A model generated the notes under the pieces. It made no database searches and was not told where the DNA came from. It saw only the letters and a list, made by a program, of their open reading frames with translations. From assembly GCF_013426915.1 (NCBI RefSeq), contig NZ_AP023180.1, positions 1,674,001-1,738,000 of the forward strand: a DNA stretch of 64,000 bases, given 5' to 3'. Origin of the DNA: Paraburkholderia sp. PGU19. Its GTDB lineage: Bacteria > Pseudomonadota > Gammaproteobacteria > Burkholderiales > Burkholderiaceae. Both the position numbers and the translations under genes were made by a program. This document shows positions 38,105 to 50,329 of the stretch, piece after piece; positions within the stretch are counted from its first letter, which is position 1; each line of letters begins with the position of its first letter.

Positions 38105-39032
38105 GACGTACTCCCAATTTGCAACACGTGCAACGGCCTCCATCAGGAGAACGGATGGCTTTTGCAGTGAGGTGGCTTGCAAGAAAGGATGCGGTCCGGC
38201 GCGATCAAATCCGCGAGCCGTGCAGACCGGCACGTTCCGCGCCGGTTTTGTCAGTCGGGGGACGTGCTCCTGAAAAATAGTGCTCTGGGCACGAAGCCCG
38301 AAGACCAAACAGAGCAGAAGTGTACGATTGCGTACGTTGGCATTTTCACGGCACCGTCACATTGGTGGCCTATGCCGCACCTGGCCATGCGGGTCAACGA
38401 ACGGCCAATCCACCTTTGGATGCCGCCGTTGAGATCGACTGGACTGACGGGCCGAAGTGGTCGGCAAGGAGCATTCGACTTTCTCGACAGCGGCCATTCG
38501 CGGCCGAGGAATTTGACCGATCTCGCATGGCTGCAACATGGTCGAAAAGCACTGGTAGATCATCGGGCAGGTTTCCGAGCGAAGCCGATAACGGATAGGC
38601 ATCGGCGTGCGATGGGTTCAGTTATCACGCTAGCCGCCTTCGAGGTACAGAAAATGGCAACACTGGAATTCTGGCTGGCCAACACGCACGTTCGGGCGTC
38701 GGGTGACGGTGACCATCTGTTTGATGCCATCGATGTGGATCGATTCCTTCAATTCGCTGATCCGGTCATCTGTCGCGCGACGTGGATTGCGCTCATAGAG
38801 ATCACCACACCGGTCACCCTGAGCCGAATTGCCGAAACCAGCGTGTGACCGGGATTACCAGGAACCCGAGCCTTCGCATCGAGCCGCTGCGCGGCCGCGC
38901 GCCGCGTTCTTTTGCAACTCCCCGACCGCGTTCTCCTGTGTCATTCCTGCGGGGAATCAAGGGGAGATGGAGGGGCAAACAATTTCAAATGAAAGGAATT
39001 CGAATTATCCGGAAACCCATGTCACCACTGGG
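38105..39032. other. Long noncoding stretch downstream of the tRNA-Sec gene
   Basis: About 930 bases without a supported gene. It sits at the 3' side of selC, a known integration hotspot in enterobacteria, but I found no attachment-site repeat here. Confidence 0.4.
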
Positions 39033-39125
39033 CGGAAGGCAGCCGGAGTCGAACCGACCAGAGAGTGGCTGACACCCCCTACTGGGTTTGAAGCCCAGCC
39101 GCACCACCAGATACGAATGCCTTCC
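39033..39125 (-). tRNA. selC: tRNA-Sec (UCA anticodon)
   Basis: The gene is 93 bases without CCA. It has the 8-bp acceptor stem GGAAGGCA/TGCCTTCC typical of tRNA-Sec, an anticodon arm CTGGGCTTCAAACCCAG with TCA, a long variable arm (about 39065-39083) and a T arm with GGTTCGACTCC. It lies about 100 bases downstream of selB on the same strand, at the end of the selenocysteine operon. Confidence 0.95.
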
Positions 39126-39223
39126 GTCGACGCCTCACTTCACCCACAAACTTCCCGCGACCGATTATAGCCAGCGCTAAACAACACCAGCATCCGCGGG
39201 GCGCGCAATCGCGCGACTCCACA

Positions 39224-41164
39224 TCACGCACCCGATTCGCACGCAAGCGCCTCACGCAAATGCGAATCCGGCCTCAGCCAGTGCACCTCGCGTTGAAAGC
39301 GCGTATAGCCGATGCGATCGAAGAACTCCAGAATCTGGATCGCGCGCTTGCGCCCCAGGCCTGTCGCGTCGCGAAACCCCGATGCGCCCAGCGCGCCGCC
39401 ATGCCCATTCGCAATCCCAGCGACGAGCCGCGCAAGCTCATGCACCACGTCGCGGTGATAGAACAGATCGCGGACAACCTGATGCACGTCGCCTTGCCGC
39501 GCCAGCTTGCGCAATACCTGACGCACGGCCTCTTCGTGCTGCCCCGTCGTCTTCGCGAGATCGCGCACCCACGGCGGATCGAAGCGGCCTTCCCGCAGCA
39601 GCGGCAGCAATGCATTGGCGAGCGCCTGCTCGTTCGCATCGAGCGTAACCGAATGCTCCGGCGCATGCAGCCACGGCCCGCTTCTCGCGACGACACCTTC
39701 CGCCACGAGCGAATCGACCAGCGTGCGCCACATTGCGTCTGGCACCAGCGGCGCCGCGATGCGCCGCAAGCGCGCGGCATCCGGTCCCAGTTCGTCAGGC
39801 GAGCGCGCGTGATATTGATCGAGCGCCGCAATCACGTTCGCTCGCAGACGCGCCCAGTGCGTGCGTAACACGACGACGGCATCCCCCGCGTCCTTGCCAT
39901 GCAGCGCAATCTCGTCGGCATCGGCAGGCAGCGGCAATGCGTCCGCGGGCAGTCCCGTCAGTTGTGTCAGCATCGAACGCGTTACGCCGCGCGGCGCCTC
40001 GTCGAGCAGCGGACCGATACGGCCGTCGTCGAGCCATGCCTGCAATGCGTCGAGCCACGCGCGCCGCTCCGCCGTCCTGCGCTTGCGCGGCGGCCCGAAC
40101 GGATCGAGCACGCGCCCGCCGCCGACCGTGCGCGTCGCCTGCGCATTGCGCACGATGAAGCGGTCGCCCGGCAACGCGCAGACAGGCGCATCGAACACCA
40201 GCTGCACACGCGCGCTGTAACCGGCCGCGAGCGTATCGCCTTCGAGCAACGCGACATGCGCGACACGATGCAGCGTGCCGACATGCACATGCAGCGGCGC
40301 CCAGTGTTGCAGCGTGATATCCGCGTCAGCGAGTAGCGTCAGCTCGACGTCGAACCGCTCGCCGGGTTTCGCGAGCCGCGCGTCGACGATCCAGTCGCCG
40401 CGCGCAATCGCGTCTTTATCGATACCGGCGAGATTGAGCGCGCAGCGCTGTCCCGCACGCCCTACATCGGCCGCACGGTTTTGCGCGTGGATGCTGCGCA
40501 CGCGCACGGCTCGATGCGCCGGTTCGAGCATCAGCGTGTCGCCCGTCGCGACGCGTCCGGCGAACACCGTGCCCGTCACGATCGTGCCCTGCCCTGCAAG
40601 CGTGAACACGCGGTCGACGGCGAGACGGAACAGCCCATCGTCGCGCCGCGCGCGCCACGCGACGGCCGCGTCGCGCAGATGATGCGACAGCGCGCGCACG
40701 CCGGCATCGTCGGATGAAGTCGCGTTCGTGTCGAAGACGGGCGCGTCGGCGAACGGCGTCGCAGCAAGCCACGCGCGAATCTCTTCGTGCACCTGCGCGA
40801 TGCGCGCGTCATCCACGCGATCGGTTTTTGTCAATGCGATCGCGCCGCGCGTAATGCCGAGCAGTTGCAGGATCGCGAGATGCTCGCGCGTCTGCGGCAT
40901 GATGCCGTCGTCGGCGGCGATCACGAGCAGCGCGTAATCGATGCCGCACGCGCCCGCCGCCATCGTATGCACGAGCTTTTCGTGGCCCGGCACGTCGATC
41001 ATGCCGAGCACGTCGCCGTTATCGAGCGGCGTGTACGCGTAGCCGAGTTCAATCGAGATGCCGCGCGCCTTCTCTTCCTTCAGGCGGTCGGTGTCGACGC
41101 CCGTCAGCGCGCGTACCAGTGTCGTCTTGCCGTGATCGATATGGCCCGCCGTGCCGACGATCAT
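39224..41164 (-). CDS. selB: Selenocysteine-specific translation elongation factor SelB
   Basis: The product has 646 residues. The EF-Tu-like GTPase half opens with [12 protein letters not shown] (P-loop), then DVPGHEKLV and TKTDRVDD as the NKxD-type motif. The C-terminal half has several winged-helix domains that bind the bSECIS hairpin. SelB delivers Sec-tRNA to in-frame UGA. The start overlaps the selA stop (ATATGA). Confidence 0.96.
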   Translation of the reverse strand: MIVGTAGHIDHGKTTLVRALTGVDTDRLKEEKARGISIELGYAYTPLDNGDVLGMIDVPGHEKLVHTMAAGACGIDYALLVIAADDGIMPQTREHLAILQLLGITRGAIALTKTDRVDDARIAQVHEEIRAWLAATPFADAPVFDTNATSSDDAGVRALSHHLRDAAVAWRARRDDGLFRLAVDRVFTLAGQGTIVTGTVFAGRVATGDTLMLEPAHRAVRVRSIHAQNRAADVGRAGQRCALNLAGIDKDAIARGDWIVDARLAKPGERFDVELTLLADADITLQHWAPLHVHVGTLHRVAHVALLEGDTLAAGYSARVQLVFDAPVCALPGDRFIVRNAQATRTVGGGRVLDPFGPPRKRRTAERRAWLDALQAWLDDGRIGPLLDEAPRGVTRSMLTQLTGLPADALPLPADADEIALHGKDAGDAVVVLRTHWARLRANVIAALDQYHARSPDELGPDAARLRRIAAPLVPDAMWRTLVDSLVAEGVVARSGPWLHAPEHSVTLDANEQALANALLPLLREGRFDPPWVRDLAKTTGQHEEAVRQVLRKLARQGDVHQVVRDLFYHRDVVHELARLVAGIANGHGGALGASGFRDATGLGRKRAIQILEFFDRIGYTRFQREVHWLRPDSHLREALACESGA

Positions 41165-42606
41165 ATCCACAGCTCCGCGCATTGCGCGACGAATACGGCT
41201 TCGTCGGCGGCTTCGAGGCAGCGCAGATCGAGGCACAGCGCGTCATCGGCAATGCGTCCGAGCACCGGGCGCGGCAACGCACGCAGCGCTTCTTCGAGCT
41301 TCATCAGCGCGCGGCCGCCGCGCTTGCCCGCGGCATTGCGCATCGCAAGACCGAAGCTCGGCAACTGATCGACAGGCAATGCGCCGCTGCCTATCTGGCT
41401 CATCATCGGCTCGGCTGTCACGCTGTACGCTTCGCCGAGCGCGCGTTGCAGCACTGCTTGCACACGCGCCGCCTGTTCCTGCATGTCGGCGGCGGGACGC
41501 GTCAACAGACGCAATGTCGTCAGCCGCTCGCGCAACCGCTCGGGCGCGCGATAAAGCTGCAACACGGGTTCGAGCGCCGCGAGCGTCAGCTTGCCAACGC
41601 GCAGCGCGCGCTTGAGCGGATGCTTCTTGATCTTGCGGATCAGCTCGGCGCGTCCGACGATCAAGCCCGCCTGCGGCCCGCCCAGCAGCTTGTCGCCACT
41701 GAACGTGACGAGATCGGCACCCGCTTCGACTGTCTCGCGCACGGTCGGCTCGGTCGGCAAACCGAACTGTGCAAGATCGACGAGCGTGCCGCTGCCGAGA
41801 TCGACGGCCATCGGCAGGCCGCGCGCATGCGCGAGCTGCGCGACTTCATCGACGGATACGCTTTTTGTGAAGCCTTCTATCGCATAGTTGCTGCAATGCA
41901 CCTTCATCAGCAGCGCGGTGCGCGCGTTGATCGCCTCGTCGTAATCCTTCAGATGCGTGCGGTTCGTGGTGCCGATCTCGCGCAGCTTCGCGCCCGCGCG
42001 CGACATGATGTCGGGAATACGGAACGCGCCGCCAATCTCGACCAGTTCGCCGCGCGACACCACCACTTCCTTCTTCGACGCGAGCGCCGACAACGTGAGG
42101 AGCACGGCCGCCGCGTTGTTGTTGACCACCGTCGCCGCCTCGGCGCCCGTCAGTTCGCAGATGAGTTCGTCGATCAGATCGTCGCGGTCGCCGCGGCTGC
42201 CCGTGGCGAGGTCGAACTCCAGGTTCATCGGCCGCGTGAGCGCTTCGATCACCGCCCGCACGGCTTCGTCGGGCAGCAGTGCGCGCCCGAGATTCGTATG
42301 CAGTACGGTGCCCGTCAGATTGAACACCGCGCGCAAATGGGGCCGCGCGCGCGCGGCGAGCGTGCGAGACGCGTCATCGATGAGCTTCGTTTCGAAGCTG
42401 AACGATTCATCGAACGAAGTGCCCGCGAGCAGGTCGCGCCTTAGTGAGTCGGCGGCCGCGCGTATTGCGTCGACGACCTGCGTGCGGCCGTATTCGCCGA
42501 TCAATGGTTGCACTTGCGCCGACGACAGCACGCGCTCGACAGCCGGCACGCGCGCGAGCAACGCGCGCACGTCCCTGTTCAGCTCGTTTCCCGACACTTC
42601 GCTCAC
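41161..42606 (-). CDS. selA: L-seryl-tRNA(Sec) selenium transferase SelA
   Basis: The product has 481 residues. It converts Ser-tRNA(Sec) to Sec-tRNA(Sec) with selenophosphate and PLP; the PLP lysine is in [13 protein letters not shown]. Other family blocks are [17 protein letters not shown] and [20 protein letters not shown] choose the GTG at 42606 (GGGGG upstream, and family-like length); the frame is open to 42669 and overlaps fdhE if a farther start is used. Confidence 0.95.
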   Translation of the reverse strand: MSEVSGNELNRDVRALLARVPAVERVLSSAQVQPLIGEYGRTQVVDAIRAAADSLRRDLLAGTSFDESFSFETKLIDDASRTLAARARPHLRAVFNLTGTVLHTNLGRALLPDEAVRAVIEALTRPMNLEFDLATGSRGDRDDLIDELICELTGAEAATVVNNNAAAVLLTLSALASKKEVVVSRGELVEIGGAFRIPDIMSRAGAKLREIGTTNRTHLKDYDEAINARTALLMKVHCSNYAIEGFTKSVSVDEVAQLAHARGLPMAVDLGSGTLVDLAQFGLPTEPTVRETVEAGADLVTFSGDKLLGGPQAGLIVGRAELIRKIKKHPLKRALRVGKLTLAALEPVLQLYRAPERLRERLTTLRLLTRPAADMQEQAARVQAVLQRALGEAYSVTAEPMMSQIGSGALPVDQLPSFGLAMRNAAGKRGGRALMKLEEALRALPRPVLGRIADDALCLDLRCLEAADEAVFVAQCAELWI

Positions 42607-42641
42607 GCTTGCGTCCCCCGCGCGGTTGCTACGACGACGGC

Positions 42642-43667
42642 TCACTCGTCCGAAGGCACTTCCGGCCACAGCAGCGGATTCGGACTGCTGCGCTTATAGC
42701 CTGCTTCGTTCATCAGCAGATCGAGCGTGAGGCTCGCGAGGTCGTCGGCAAGCGGCTCGAAGTCGTAGTCTTTCTCCTGATAGCCGATCTTGCGATACGT
42801 GTGACACTCGTCGCACGATTCGGCTTTCAGCGCTTCGCTGCCGCCGTCGATGCCGTGATACGCGATGCCCTTCGTCGAATCGCAATTCGTGCACTTGACG
42901 CGCACCACATGCCACTCGGTCGAGCACAGGCCGCATTGCACGTAGCGATAGCCCTGGAACTGTCCGCCCACGCGCACGATGCTCGCGACGGGCGGCACGC
43001 CGCACACGGGACACGCGCCGGGCCCGTCGAGATACGGCACGGCGCGCTGATCGATGCGGCTCGCGATGTCCGTCCACACCACCTGCAGCGCCGCCATCAC
43101 GAACGGCGCGGACGCGGGCTCGACTTCGTTGAAGCGCAGCGCCAGGATCGCGTCGGCGAGTGCGTCGAGTTCTTCCGCACGCTTTACGCGCAAGTCGTCG
43201 ATCACGCGGGCGAGCATGGGCGTCACCAGTCCCGCCGCTTCGACGCGATCGAGCAGACGCTGCAATACGTCGCGCCACAACGGATCGCGCTCCGCCGTGG
43301 TCGCGGGCGCGATGGGCATCGAATGCTGCTGCGCGAGGTCGATGGATTCTCTGGAGGGCATCGTCGCGGTGATCTGCGCGAGCATTTGCTGCTGCGCGTC
43401 GGCCAATGTCGCCATCAGCCGGATATAGCCGCCAATCGGACTCGCGCCCGCCAGTTGGCGAAGGCGCGCGGCGCGCGTCGAGAATAGCGTTGCGCGCTCC
43501 GGCATGCGCAGGCGCGGAATGGCGGAGTGATCGATCGATTCGATCTGGCCGGGTTCCAGGATGCGTTGCACCAATTCAGGTTCCTGCTGGTCAGAAACAT
43601 GGATGGCGTCAACAGTAGCAGATATGCAGACGCAGCGCGCACCACCGGCCCGGCGCGCGCCGCTCAC
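42642..43667 (-). CDS. fdhE: Formate dehydrogenase accessory protein FdhE
   Basis: The product has up to 341 residues with a GTG start at 43667, four bases after the fdoI stop. The rubredoxin-like metal sites are visible in the C-terminal half: [22 protein letters not shown] and CDECHTYRK. FdhE is needed for assembly of membrane-bound formate dehydrogenase and binds iron. The true start could be up to 30 codons later, since the first residues are not family-like. Confidence 0.92.
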   Translation of the reverse strand: MSGARRAGGARCVCISATVDAIHVSDQQEPELVQRILEPGQIESIDHSAIPRLRMPERATLFSTRAARLRQLAGASPIGGYIRLMATLADAQQQMLAQITATMPSRESIDLAQQHSMPIAPATTAERDPLWRDVLQRLLDRVEAAGLVTPMLARVIDDLRVKRAEELDALADAILALRFNEVEPASAPFVMAALQVVWTDIASRIDQRAVPYLDGPGACPVCGVPPVASIVRVGGQFQGYRYVQCGLCSTEWHVVRVKCTNCDSTKGIAYHGIDGGSEALKAESCDECHTYRKIGYQEKDYDFEPLADDLASLTLDLLMNEAGYKRSSPNPLLWPEVPSDE

Positions 43668-43670
43668 ACG

Positions 43671-44306
43671 TCACTTGATACTCTCGCGAAACCACTTTGG
43701 ATGATGCTTGCGCGCCCAGCCGAGCGTCACCGTGCCGCGCACCATCGCGCCGATCGAACCCTTCACCCATATTGCCGCGTAGATATGCACGATGATGCTG
43801 CAGATCAGCACGAACGCCGTCACGGCATGAATCACGGCTGCGACGCGCACCACTTCAATCGGGAAATAAAACGCAAAATACGCGCGCCAGATGACGATGC
43901 CGCTCAGCAGCAACAGCAGCAGGCACAGCACCAGCACAAAGAACAGCAGCTTCTGCCCGGCGTTGTATCTGCCGACTTCGGGCAACCGGTCTTCGCGGTT
44001 CGTGAGCACATCGTTGATCTGTCGCAGCCACTGCCGGTCGTCGGCGTCGAGATAGTTGTGATGCCAGAAGCGCAGCGCAAGAATCATGAACGACGCGAAC
44101 ATCACAAGGCCGACGAACGGATGCAGGATGCGCGTCCATTGCCCGCCGCCGAACAGCGCGGACAGCCAGAACATCGACGGATGAAACAGCGCCAGGCCCG
44201 ACAGCGCGAGCAGCACGAAGGTGATCGCCGTGATCCAGTGATTCGTGCGCTCGTTCGGCGTATAGCGCACGATCAGGTCCGGGTTCTCATGCCGATGATG
44301 TTTCAT
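43671..44306 (-). CDS. fdoI: Formate dehydrogenase cytochrome b556 subunit
   Basis: The product has 211 residues and four membrane helices with haem-ligand histidines ([40 protein letters not shown]). It anchors the enzyme in the membrane and passes electrons to quinone. The start overlaps the fdoH stop (ATGA). Confidence 0.94.
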   Translation of the reverse strand: MKHHRHENPDLIVRYTPNERTNHWITAITFVLLALSGLALFHPSMFWLSALFGGGQWTRILHPFVGLVMFASFMILALRFWHHNYLDADDRQWLRQINDVLTNREDRLPEVGRYNAGQKLLFFVLVLCLLLLLLSGIVIWRAYFAFYFPIEVVRVAAVIHAVTAFVLICSIIVHIYAAIWVKGSIGAMVRGTVTLGWARKHHPKWFRESIK

Positions 44307-45241
44307 TTGACGGGCTCCTCGGGCTTGTGCTCGCGCCGTTCGCGGATATCGTGCGCGGCGTTGCGGGCGGCGTCTTCGTCTTCTTCGCTGACCTCGTTCG
44401 GGCCAATGCGCGTGTAGTGGAAGAAGCCGGCCAGCGCCGTCAGCGCAATCGCCGCGACGCCGAGCGGCTTCGCAATGCCTTTCCACAGCTTCACGAACGG
44501 GCTGATGTGCGGATCGTCAGGCAAGCCGTGATACAGCGACGGCTGGTCCGCGTGATGCAGCACGTACATCACATGCGTGCCGCCCACGCCCGCCGGGTTG
44601 TACAGTCCCGCGTGTTCGAAGCCACGCTCCTTCAGGTCCGTAATGCGCTCTTCCGCGTGCTGGATCATGTCGACCTTGGTGCCGAACACGATCGCGCCCG
44701 TCGGGCAGGTCTTCACGCACGCCGGTTCCTGGCCCACGCCGACGCGGTCCGAGCAGAGCGTGCACTTGTACACGCGATGATCCGCTTTCGAGAGCCGAGG
44801 AATATTGAACGGGCAACCCGCAATGCAGTAGCCGCAGCCGATGCAGTTCTCCTCGTGGAAATCCACGATGCCGTTCGTGTACTGCACGATCGCGCCCGGC
44901 GACGGACACGCCTTCAGGCAGCCGGGATCTTCGCAGTGCATGCAGCCGTCCTTGCGGATCAGCCATTCGAGATCGCCTTTCGGGTTCTCGTACTCGGTGA
45001 AGCGCATCACCGTCCACGAATGCTCGGAGAGATCGCGCGGGTTGTCGTAGACGCCCGTTGTGATGCCGACCTCGTCGCGCAGGTCGTTCCACTCCATGCA
45101 CGCCGTCTGGCACGCCTTGCAACCGATGCACTTGGTCACATCGATCAGCTTCGCGACTTCTCCCGTGACAGGTTCGCGCACCGACGTCGGCTGCACGGTC
45201 GTGGCGGAGATGCGTTTGATATCGAGCGATTGAAATGCCAT
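44303..45241 (-). CDS. fdoH: Formate dehydrogenase iron-sulfur subunit
   Basis: The product has 312 residues. The four [4Fe-4S] sites are marked by [37 protein letters not shown] and CTLCSDR with ACVKTCP. A C-terminal membrane helix (residues about 255-275) anchors it. GGGGAGG precedes the ATG; fdoG ends 10 bases upstream. Confidence 0.95.
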   Translation of the reverse strand: MAFQSLDIKRISATTVQPTSVREPVTGEVAKLIDVTKCIGCKACQTACMEWNDLRDEVGITTGVYDNPRDLSEHSWTVMRFTEYENPKGDLEWLIRKDGCMHCEDPGCLKACPSPGAIVQYTNGIVDFHEENCIGCGYCIAGCPFNIPRLSKADHRVYKCTLCSDRVGVGQEPACVKTCPTGAIVFGTKVDMIQHAEERITDLKERGFEHAGLYNPAGVGGTHVMYVLHHADQPSLYHGLPDDPHISPFVKLWKGIAKPLGVAAIALTALAGFFHYTRIGPNEVSEEDEDAARNAAHDIRERREHKPEEPVK

Positions 45242-45251
45242 GACGCCTCCC

Positions 45252-48200
45252 CTATGCCTTCTCGACCTTCACGAGGAACGACTTGAATTCCGGTGTCTGC
45301 GAATTCGCGTCGGCCACGACAGGCGTCAATGTGTTGGTGATATAGCCCGGCTTTGTCAGGCCCTTGAACCCCCAATGCAGCGGAATGCCGACCGTCTGCA
45401 CCTTCTTGCCGTCGATCATCAGCGGTTTGATCCGTTTCGTGACGACGGCCACGGCGACGATGTACCCACGATTGCTCGACACTTTCACGCGGTCGCCCGC
45501 CACCACGCCGACCTGCTTTGCGAGGTCCTCGCCGATTTCGACAAACTGCTGCGGCTGGATGATCGCGTTCAGGCGCGCATGCTTGGTCCAGAAGTGGAAG
45601 TGTTCCGTCAGACGATAGGTGGTCGCCGTGTGCGGGAAATTGGCCGCCTTGCCGAACGCCTCGCGGTCGTCCGGGAACACACGCGCAGCCGGGTTGTTCG
45701 TCGCCAGCGGATTGTTCGGATGGAACGTGTTGTAGCCGAGCGGTGTCTCGAACGGTTCGTAGTGCTCGGGGAAAGGCCCTTCGTTCATGCCGTCGCGCGC
45801 GAAGAAACGCGCGACGCCTTCCGGGTTCATGATGAATGGCCCCATGCCATTTTCGGGTGCCTCATCGATCTTGTAGTCGGGAATGTCGGGCCCGCTCCAG
45901 CTCGTGCCGTTCCAAGCGATCAGCTTGCGTTTCGGGTCGAAAGGCTTGCCGTTCAGGTCGCACGACGCGCGGTTGTACAGCACGCGCCGGTTCGCGGGCC
46001 ATGCCCATGCCCAGCCGAGCGTCTGACCGATGCCCGTCGGATCGCTGTTGTCGCGCCGGCCCATCTGGTTGCCGTTCTGGGTCCACGCGCCGCAGAAGAT
46101 CCAGCAGCCGCTCGCCGTCGTGCCGTCGTCCTTCAGTTGCGCGAAGCCGCCCAGCTGGTCGCCCTTCTTGACGAGCACCTTGCTCGCATCTTTGGGATCG
46201 GGCAGGTCAGCGAGCGCCTTGCCGCTGAACTCCATCGCGATCTCTTCGGGCGTCGGGCTGTCGGGATGCGCGTACGTCCAGTTCAGGTTGACGATGGGAT
46301 CGGGATACTTGCCGCCCTGCTCCTTGTACGCCTTGCGCATGCGCAGGAAAAGGCCCGACATGATCTCGAGGTCGCTGCGCGCTTCGCCCGGCCCCTCCAC
46401 GCCCTGCCAGTGCCATTGCAGCACGCGGCTCGAACTCACGAGCGAACCGCGCTCTTCGGCGAAGCAGGTGGTCGGCAGCCGGAACACTTCCGTCTGGATC
46501 TTCGATGCATCGACGTCGTTGTACTCGCCGTAGTTCTTCCAGAACTCGGAGGTTTCCGTCGCGAGCGGGTCCATGATGACGAGCCACTTCAGCTTCGCCA
46601 GGCCCGCCGCCGTCTTCGCCTTGTTCGGCGCGGCCGCCAGCGGATTGAAGCCCTGGCAGATATAGCCGTTCATCTTGCCCTGGTACATCAGCTCGATGGT
46701 CTGCAGCAGGTCGTACGGCTTGTCGAGCTTCGGCAGGTAGTCGAAGCCCCAGTTGTTGTCGGCCGTCGCGGCGTCGCCCCACCACGACTTCATCATGCTC
46801 ACGTGGAAGGCGCGATAGTTCTTCCAGTAGCTCAACTGGTTGGGCCGCAGCGGCTGCGCCGCGCGCTTCTTGATATAGGCGTCGAAATCCTGCTCGGGCT
46901 CGTTCGGCAGCGTCATGTAGCCTGGCAGCAGGTTCGACATCAGGCCCAGGTCCGTCAACCCCTGGATGTTCGAGTGGCCGCGCAATGCGTTCATCCCGCC
47001 GCCCGCGATGCCGATATTGCCCAGCAGCAGTTGCACCATCGCGCCCGTGCGGATCATCTGCGCGCCGATCGAATGATGCGTCCAGCCGAGCGCATAGAGA
47101 ATCGTGCCCGCGCGGCCCGGCGTTGCCGTAGTCGCGAGCGTCTCGCAGACGTGCAGGAATTTGTCCTTCGGCGTGCCGCAGGTCTTTTCGACCATCTCCG
47201 GCGTGTAGCGCGAATAGTGCTGCTTGAGCAGGTTGTACACGCAGCGAGGATGCTGCAGCGTCATATCGACCTTCACGAAGCCGTCGTCGCCGCGCTCGTA
47301 ATCCCACGTCGATTTGTCTGCGTACTTGTGCGCGTTCGCGTCGTAGCCGGAGAAGATGCCGTCGTTGAACGCAAAGTCTTCACGGACGATGAACGGCATG
47401 TCCGTGTAGTTCTTCACATACTCGTGCTGGATCTTGTCATTGGTCAGCAGATAGTTGATCACGCCGCCAAGGAACGCGATGTCCGTGCCCGTGCGGATCG
47501 GCGCATAGAAGTCCGCGATGGAAGCCGTGCGCGTAAAGCGCGGATCGACGACCATCAGCTTCGCCTTGTTGTGCGCTTTCGCCTCAGTCACCCATTTGAA
47601 ACCGCACGGGTGCGCCTCGGCCGCATTGCCGCCCATCACCAGAATCACGTCCGCGTTCTTGATGTCGACCCAATGGTTCGTCATCGCTCCACGGCCAAAC
47701 GTCGGGGCAAGACCTGCCACCGTCGGGCCGTGTCAGACACGCGCCTGGTTGTCGAACGCGAGCATCCCCATGCTGCGCACGGTCTTGTGCGTCAGATAGC
47801 CGACCTCGTTGCTGCCCGCCGACGCCGCGAGCATGCCCGTGGTCAGCCAGCGGTTGACCTTCTTGCCGTCGGACGTGCTTTCGACGAAGTTCGCGTCGCG
47901 ATCTTCCTTCATCAGCTTGGCGATGCGGTCGAGCGCATCATTCCACGAAATGCGTTGCCACTGATCGGAACCGGCCGCACGATACTCGGGATACTTCAGA
48001 CGGCTCGGACTGTGGATGAAGTCGATCAGGCTCGCCCCTTTCGGGCACAACGTGCCGCGATTGACCGGGTGGTCCGGGTCGCCTTCAATGTGGATGATGC
48101 TGGCAGTCGCGTTCTTCGCGCCGTCGCCCAGGCCGTACATCAGGATGCCGCAGCCGACTGAGCAATAAGGACAGGTGTTGCGCGTTTCGGTAGTACGAGC

Positions 48201-48323
48201 CAGTTTGTACTGTCGGACTTCGGCGAGCGCGGGTTCCGGCGAGAAGCCCATCAGGGCCAAACTCGATCCGGCCAGCGTGCTCGCCGTCACTTTCAGAAAC
48301 TGACGGCGGGACATTTGCAACAT
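45252..48323 (-). CDS. fdoG: Selenocysteine-containing formate dehydrogenase catalytic subunit
   Basis: The product has 1023 residues including one Sec. It oxidises formate to CO2 at a molybdopterin (or tungsten) cofactor in the periplasm. A Tat signal ([16 protein letters not shown]) is followed by the cluster motif CPYCSVGCG. The frame is broken at a TGA (47733-47735) exactly at [21 protein letters not shown], the family Sec site, with a bSECIS hairpin just after. It must be read through with Sec (no second catalytic Cys alternative). The ATG at 48323 is preceded by GAGAGGCGACC. Confidence 0.96.
47698..47735 (-). promoter_or_regulatory. bSECIS element of fdoG
   Basis: On the minus strand, starting at the UGA, the sequence folds with apex stem GGCA/TGCC around the GGTC-T loop (GTGGCAGGTCTTGCC), the same apex as in E. 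coli fdhF/fdnG (GGUCU loop). SelB should bind it. This decides the UGA as selenocysteine. Confidence 0.9.
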
Positions 48324-48607
48324 GGTCGCCTCTCGTTCTAATTGTGGGGATGTGAAAAAAGTATAAGTCGTTTCCTGACGATCGTAAGCAGACGGAAGCA
48401 CAAAGCGCAGCACAATCTATGCTCGACGACTCGGCGTTGTGGTTTAGTCCTGTTGCTCGTTTTTGTTGTACTCGCATAGGTAGATGGGCATGACGCTTGC
48501 GTCATACGATTGTCAGTTGCATGCCTCGTCGCACGTCGATGCGCGATGAATCCGCGATGCCATGCGTTGTGCGTTCGACGTATCAACCCTCGTGATGAAG
48601 GACCGTC

Positions 48608-49933
48608 ATGGAACTCGATTCACTGTCCGCCGACAAGCTGCAAACGGTCGCGAAGAAGCAGGCGTCGTGGGCTGCCGGCGCGTTGCGGCAGTTCTCCGAG
48701 AACCGCTGCGCGGCGATGGCGGCGAGCATCGCGTTCTATGCGGCGTTCTCGCTCGCGCCGACGCTCGTGATGGTGATCGCCATTTCCGGCTGGTTCTTCG
48801 GCGCTGAAGCCGCGCGCGGCGAACTGTTCAGACAGGTGCATAGCGTGCTCGGCAACGATGCCGCTGCCGCCGTCACGACCATCGTGCAGAACGCGCATCG
48901 CAGCGGCAGCGCGGGCGGCGTCGCTGCGATCATCTCGTTCGTTCTGCTGGCCGTGGGCGCGTCCGCGACCTTTTCGTCGTTGAACAGCGCGCTCAATATC
49001 GTCTGGCCGTCGGTGGCGCCGCGCGCGTCGAGCGTGTTCGCGCTGGTGCGCGTGCGGCTGATCTCGTTCGGCCTCGTGCTCGGCGTGGCGTTCCTGCTGA
49101 TCGTGTCGCTGGTGCTCGACACGGCGATCACGTTCATCGGCAACTGGATCTGGGGCGACTCGCCGTACGTGGTGATCGGCAATCTGCTGCAACTGGCCGT
49201 CGGCTGGATGGTGCTCGCGTTCGCGTTCGCCGCGCTGCTCAAGTTCCTGCCCGATGCGCCCGTGCGCTGGCGCGACGCGTTGGTCGGCGGGACGGTGGCG
49301 GCCGCGCTGTTCTCGGCGGGCAAGAAGCTCTTCGCGCTCTATCTCGCGCATGCCGGCATGGCCAATTCGTTCGGCGCGGCCGGCTCGCTCGCCGTGTTGC
49401 TGATGTGGCTGTACTTCTCGGCGGTCGTGTTGCTGCTCGGCGCGGAGTTCTCCGCGGCGCGCGGCCGCATGCACGATCCGCGCGGCGCGTGGGGTTTCGC
49501 GCCCGCCCCGCCGCCGGGCAGCCGCGCGATGCTGGCGTCCGTGCTGGCGGCATCGACGATGGCGACAGACGCAAGACGTGGTCCGGCACGCGGCCCGGGA
49601 AGCGACCCGCAGCAGGCTCCAACCGTCACGCCGCCGACACCGCGTCCTTCCATTGCCACGCGATTGCTGGCGAAGCATGACGCCGGCATCGGCAAGGCCG
49701 TGTCGATCGGCAAAACTGTCATCGAGGTCGAAACGCAGGCGACGCGCGCCGCCGCGGTGACGATCGTCGAGGCAAGACGCAGAGCCATCGCGGCCGACCG
49801 TTACGTCCGGCGGCATCCATGGGAGTCGATGCTGATCGCGGCGAGCACCGCGATGGCCGTGGCCGCGTTCGCCCGGCGCCGCAACGCTTCGGATGACACT
49901 GAAACACCGCCCTCCGATAACGCCACCCGTTAA
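48608..49933 (+). CDS. YihY/BrkB-family inner membrane protein
   Basis: The product has 441 residues with six hydrophobic segments over residues 35-285 and family motifs (AASIAFYAAFSLAPTLVMV, FSSLNSALNIVW, GSLAVLLMWLYFSAVVLLLGAEF). A polar Ala/Pro/Thr-rich tail of about 130 residues with a final hydrophobic stretch follows, longer than the family core. GAAGGACC precedes the ATG. Function is unclear; older names call it ribonuclease BN or a serum-resistance factor, which is not supported by sequence. Confidence 0.88.
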   Translation: MELDSLSADKLQTVAKKQASWAAGALRQFSENRCAAMAASIAFYAAFSLAPTLVMVIAISGWFFGAEAARGELFRQVHSVLGNDAAAAVTTIVQNAHRSGSAGGVAAIISFVLLAVGASATFSSLNSALNIVWPSVAPRASSVFALVRVRLISFGLVLGVAFLLIVSLVLDTAITFIGNWIWGDSPYVVIGNLLQLAVGWMVLAFAFAALLKFLPDAPVRWRDALVGGTVAAALFSAGKKLFALYLAHAGMANSFGAAGSLAVLLMWLYFSAVVLLLGAEFSAARGRMHDPRGAWGFAPAPPPGSRAMLASVLAASTMATDARRGPARGPGSDPQQAPTVTPPTPRPSIATRLLAKHDAGIGKAVSIGKTVIEVETQATRAAAVTIVEARRRAIAADRYVRRHPWESMLIAASTAMAVAAFARRRNASDDTETPPSDNATR

Positions 49934-50329
49934 GCGTCCACTTCAACAGCGCCGGCCGGCCACGATCACATCCGACCGAAACTGTCCACCCGAAACGTCA
50001 AGCTGAACGCTCGCAGCCTTTATAACTTCTTTATGTGAAAGCGGATATTTCCGCAGTCGACTAGACAACTTTCTTACACGAAACACGCGCCTGATGACGT
50101 AAATCGTACCGATGCTATCGATCACTGTCATAAAAAGAACAATAATCCATAGTCAGAGATTCAATATTGCCAAAACAGAAACAATCGTTGACAAGCTTAC
50201 GATACAAGGCTTCTACCGGGCTGTCGGTTTTTCGATACACCTTAATTTTTTTCAGTTCTTACACGTAGAGACACTGCGCTATTCTCCGATTCGCAACAAC
50301 GAAAACCAATCATCTGCGTGGAGAAATGG
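49934..50329. other. AT-rich upstream region of the porin gene
   Basis: About 400 bases, with low GC between 50020 and 50280. A TTGACA at 50188-50193 is a possible -35 box, but I do not find a convincing -10. No gene is supported. Confidence 0.45.

Noticed and set aside
45240..48161. 973-codon open frame on the plus strand opposite fdoG
   Set aside because: It is the antisense shadow of a high-GC gene; fdoG, with its Tat signal, cluster motif and Sec site, is clearly the coding strand.
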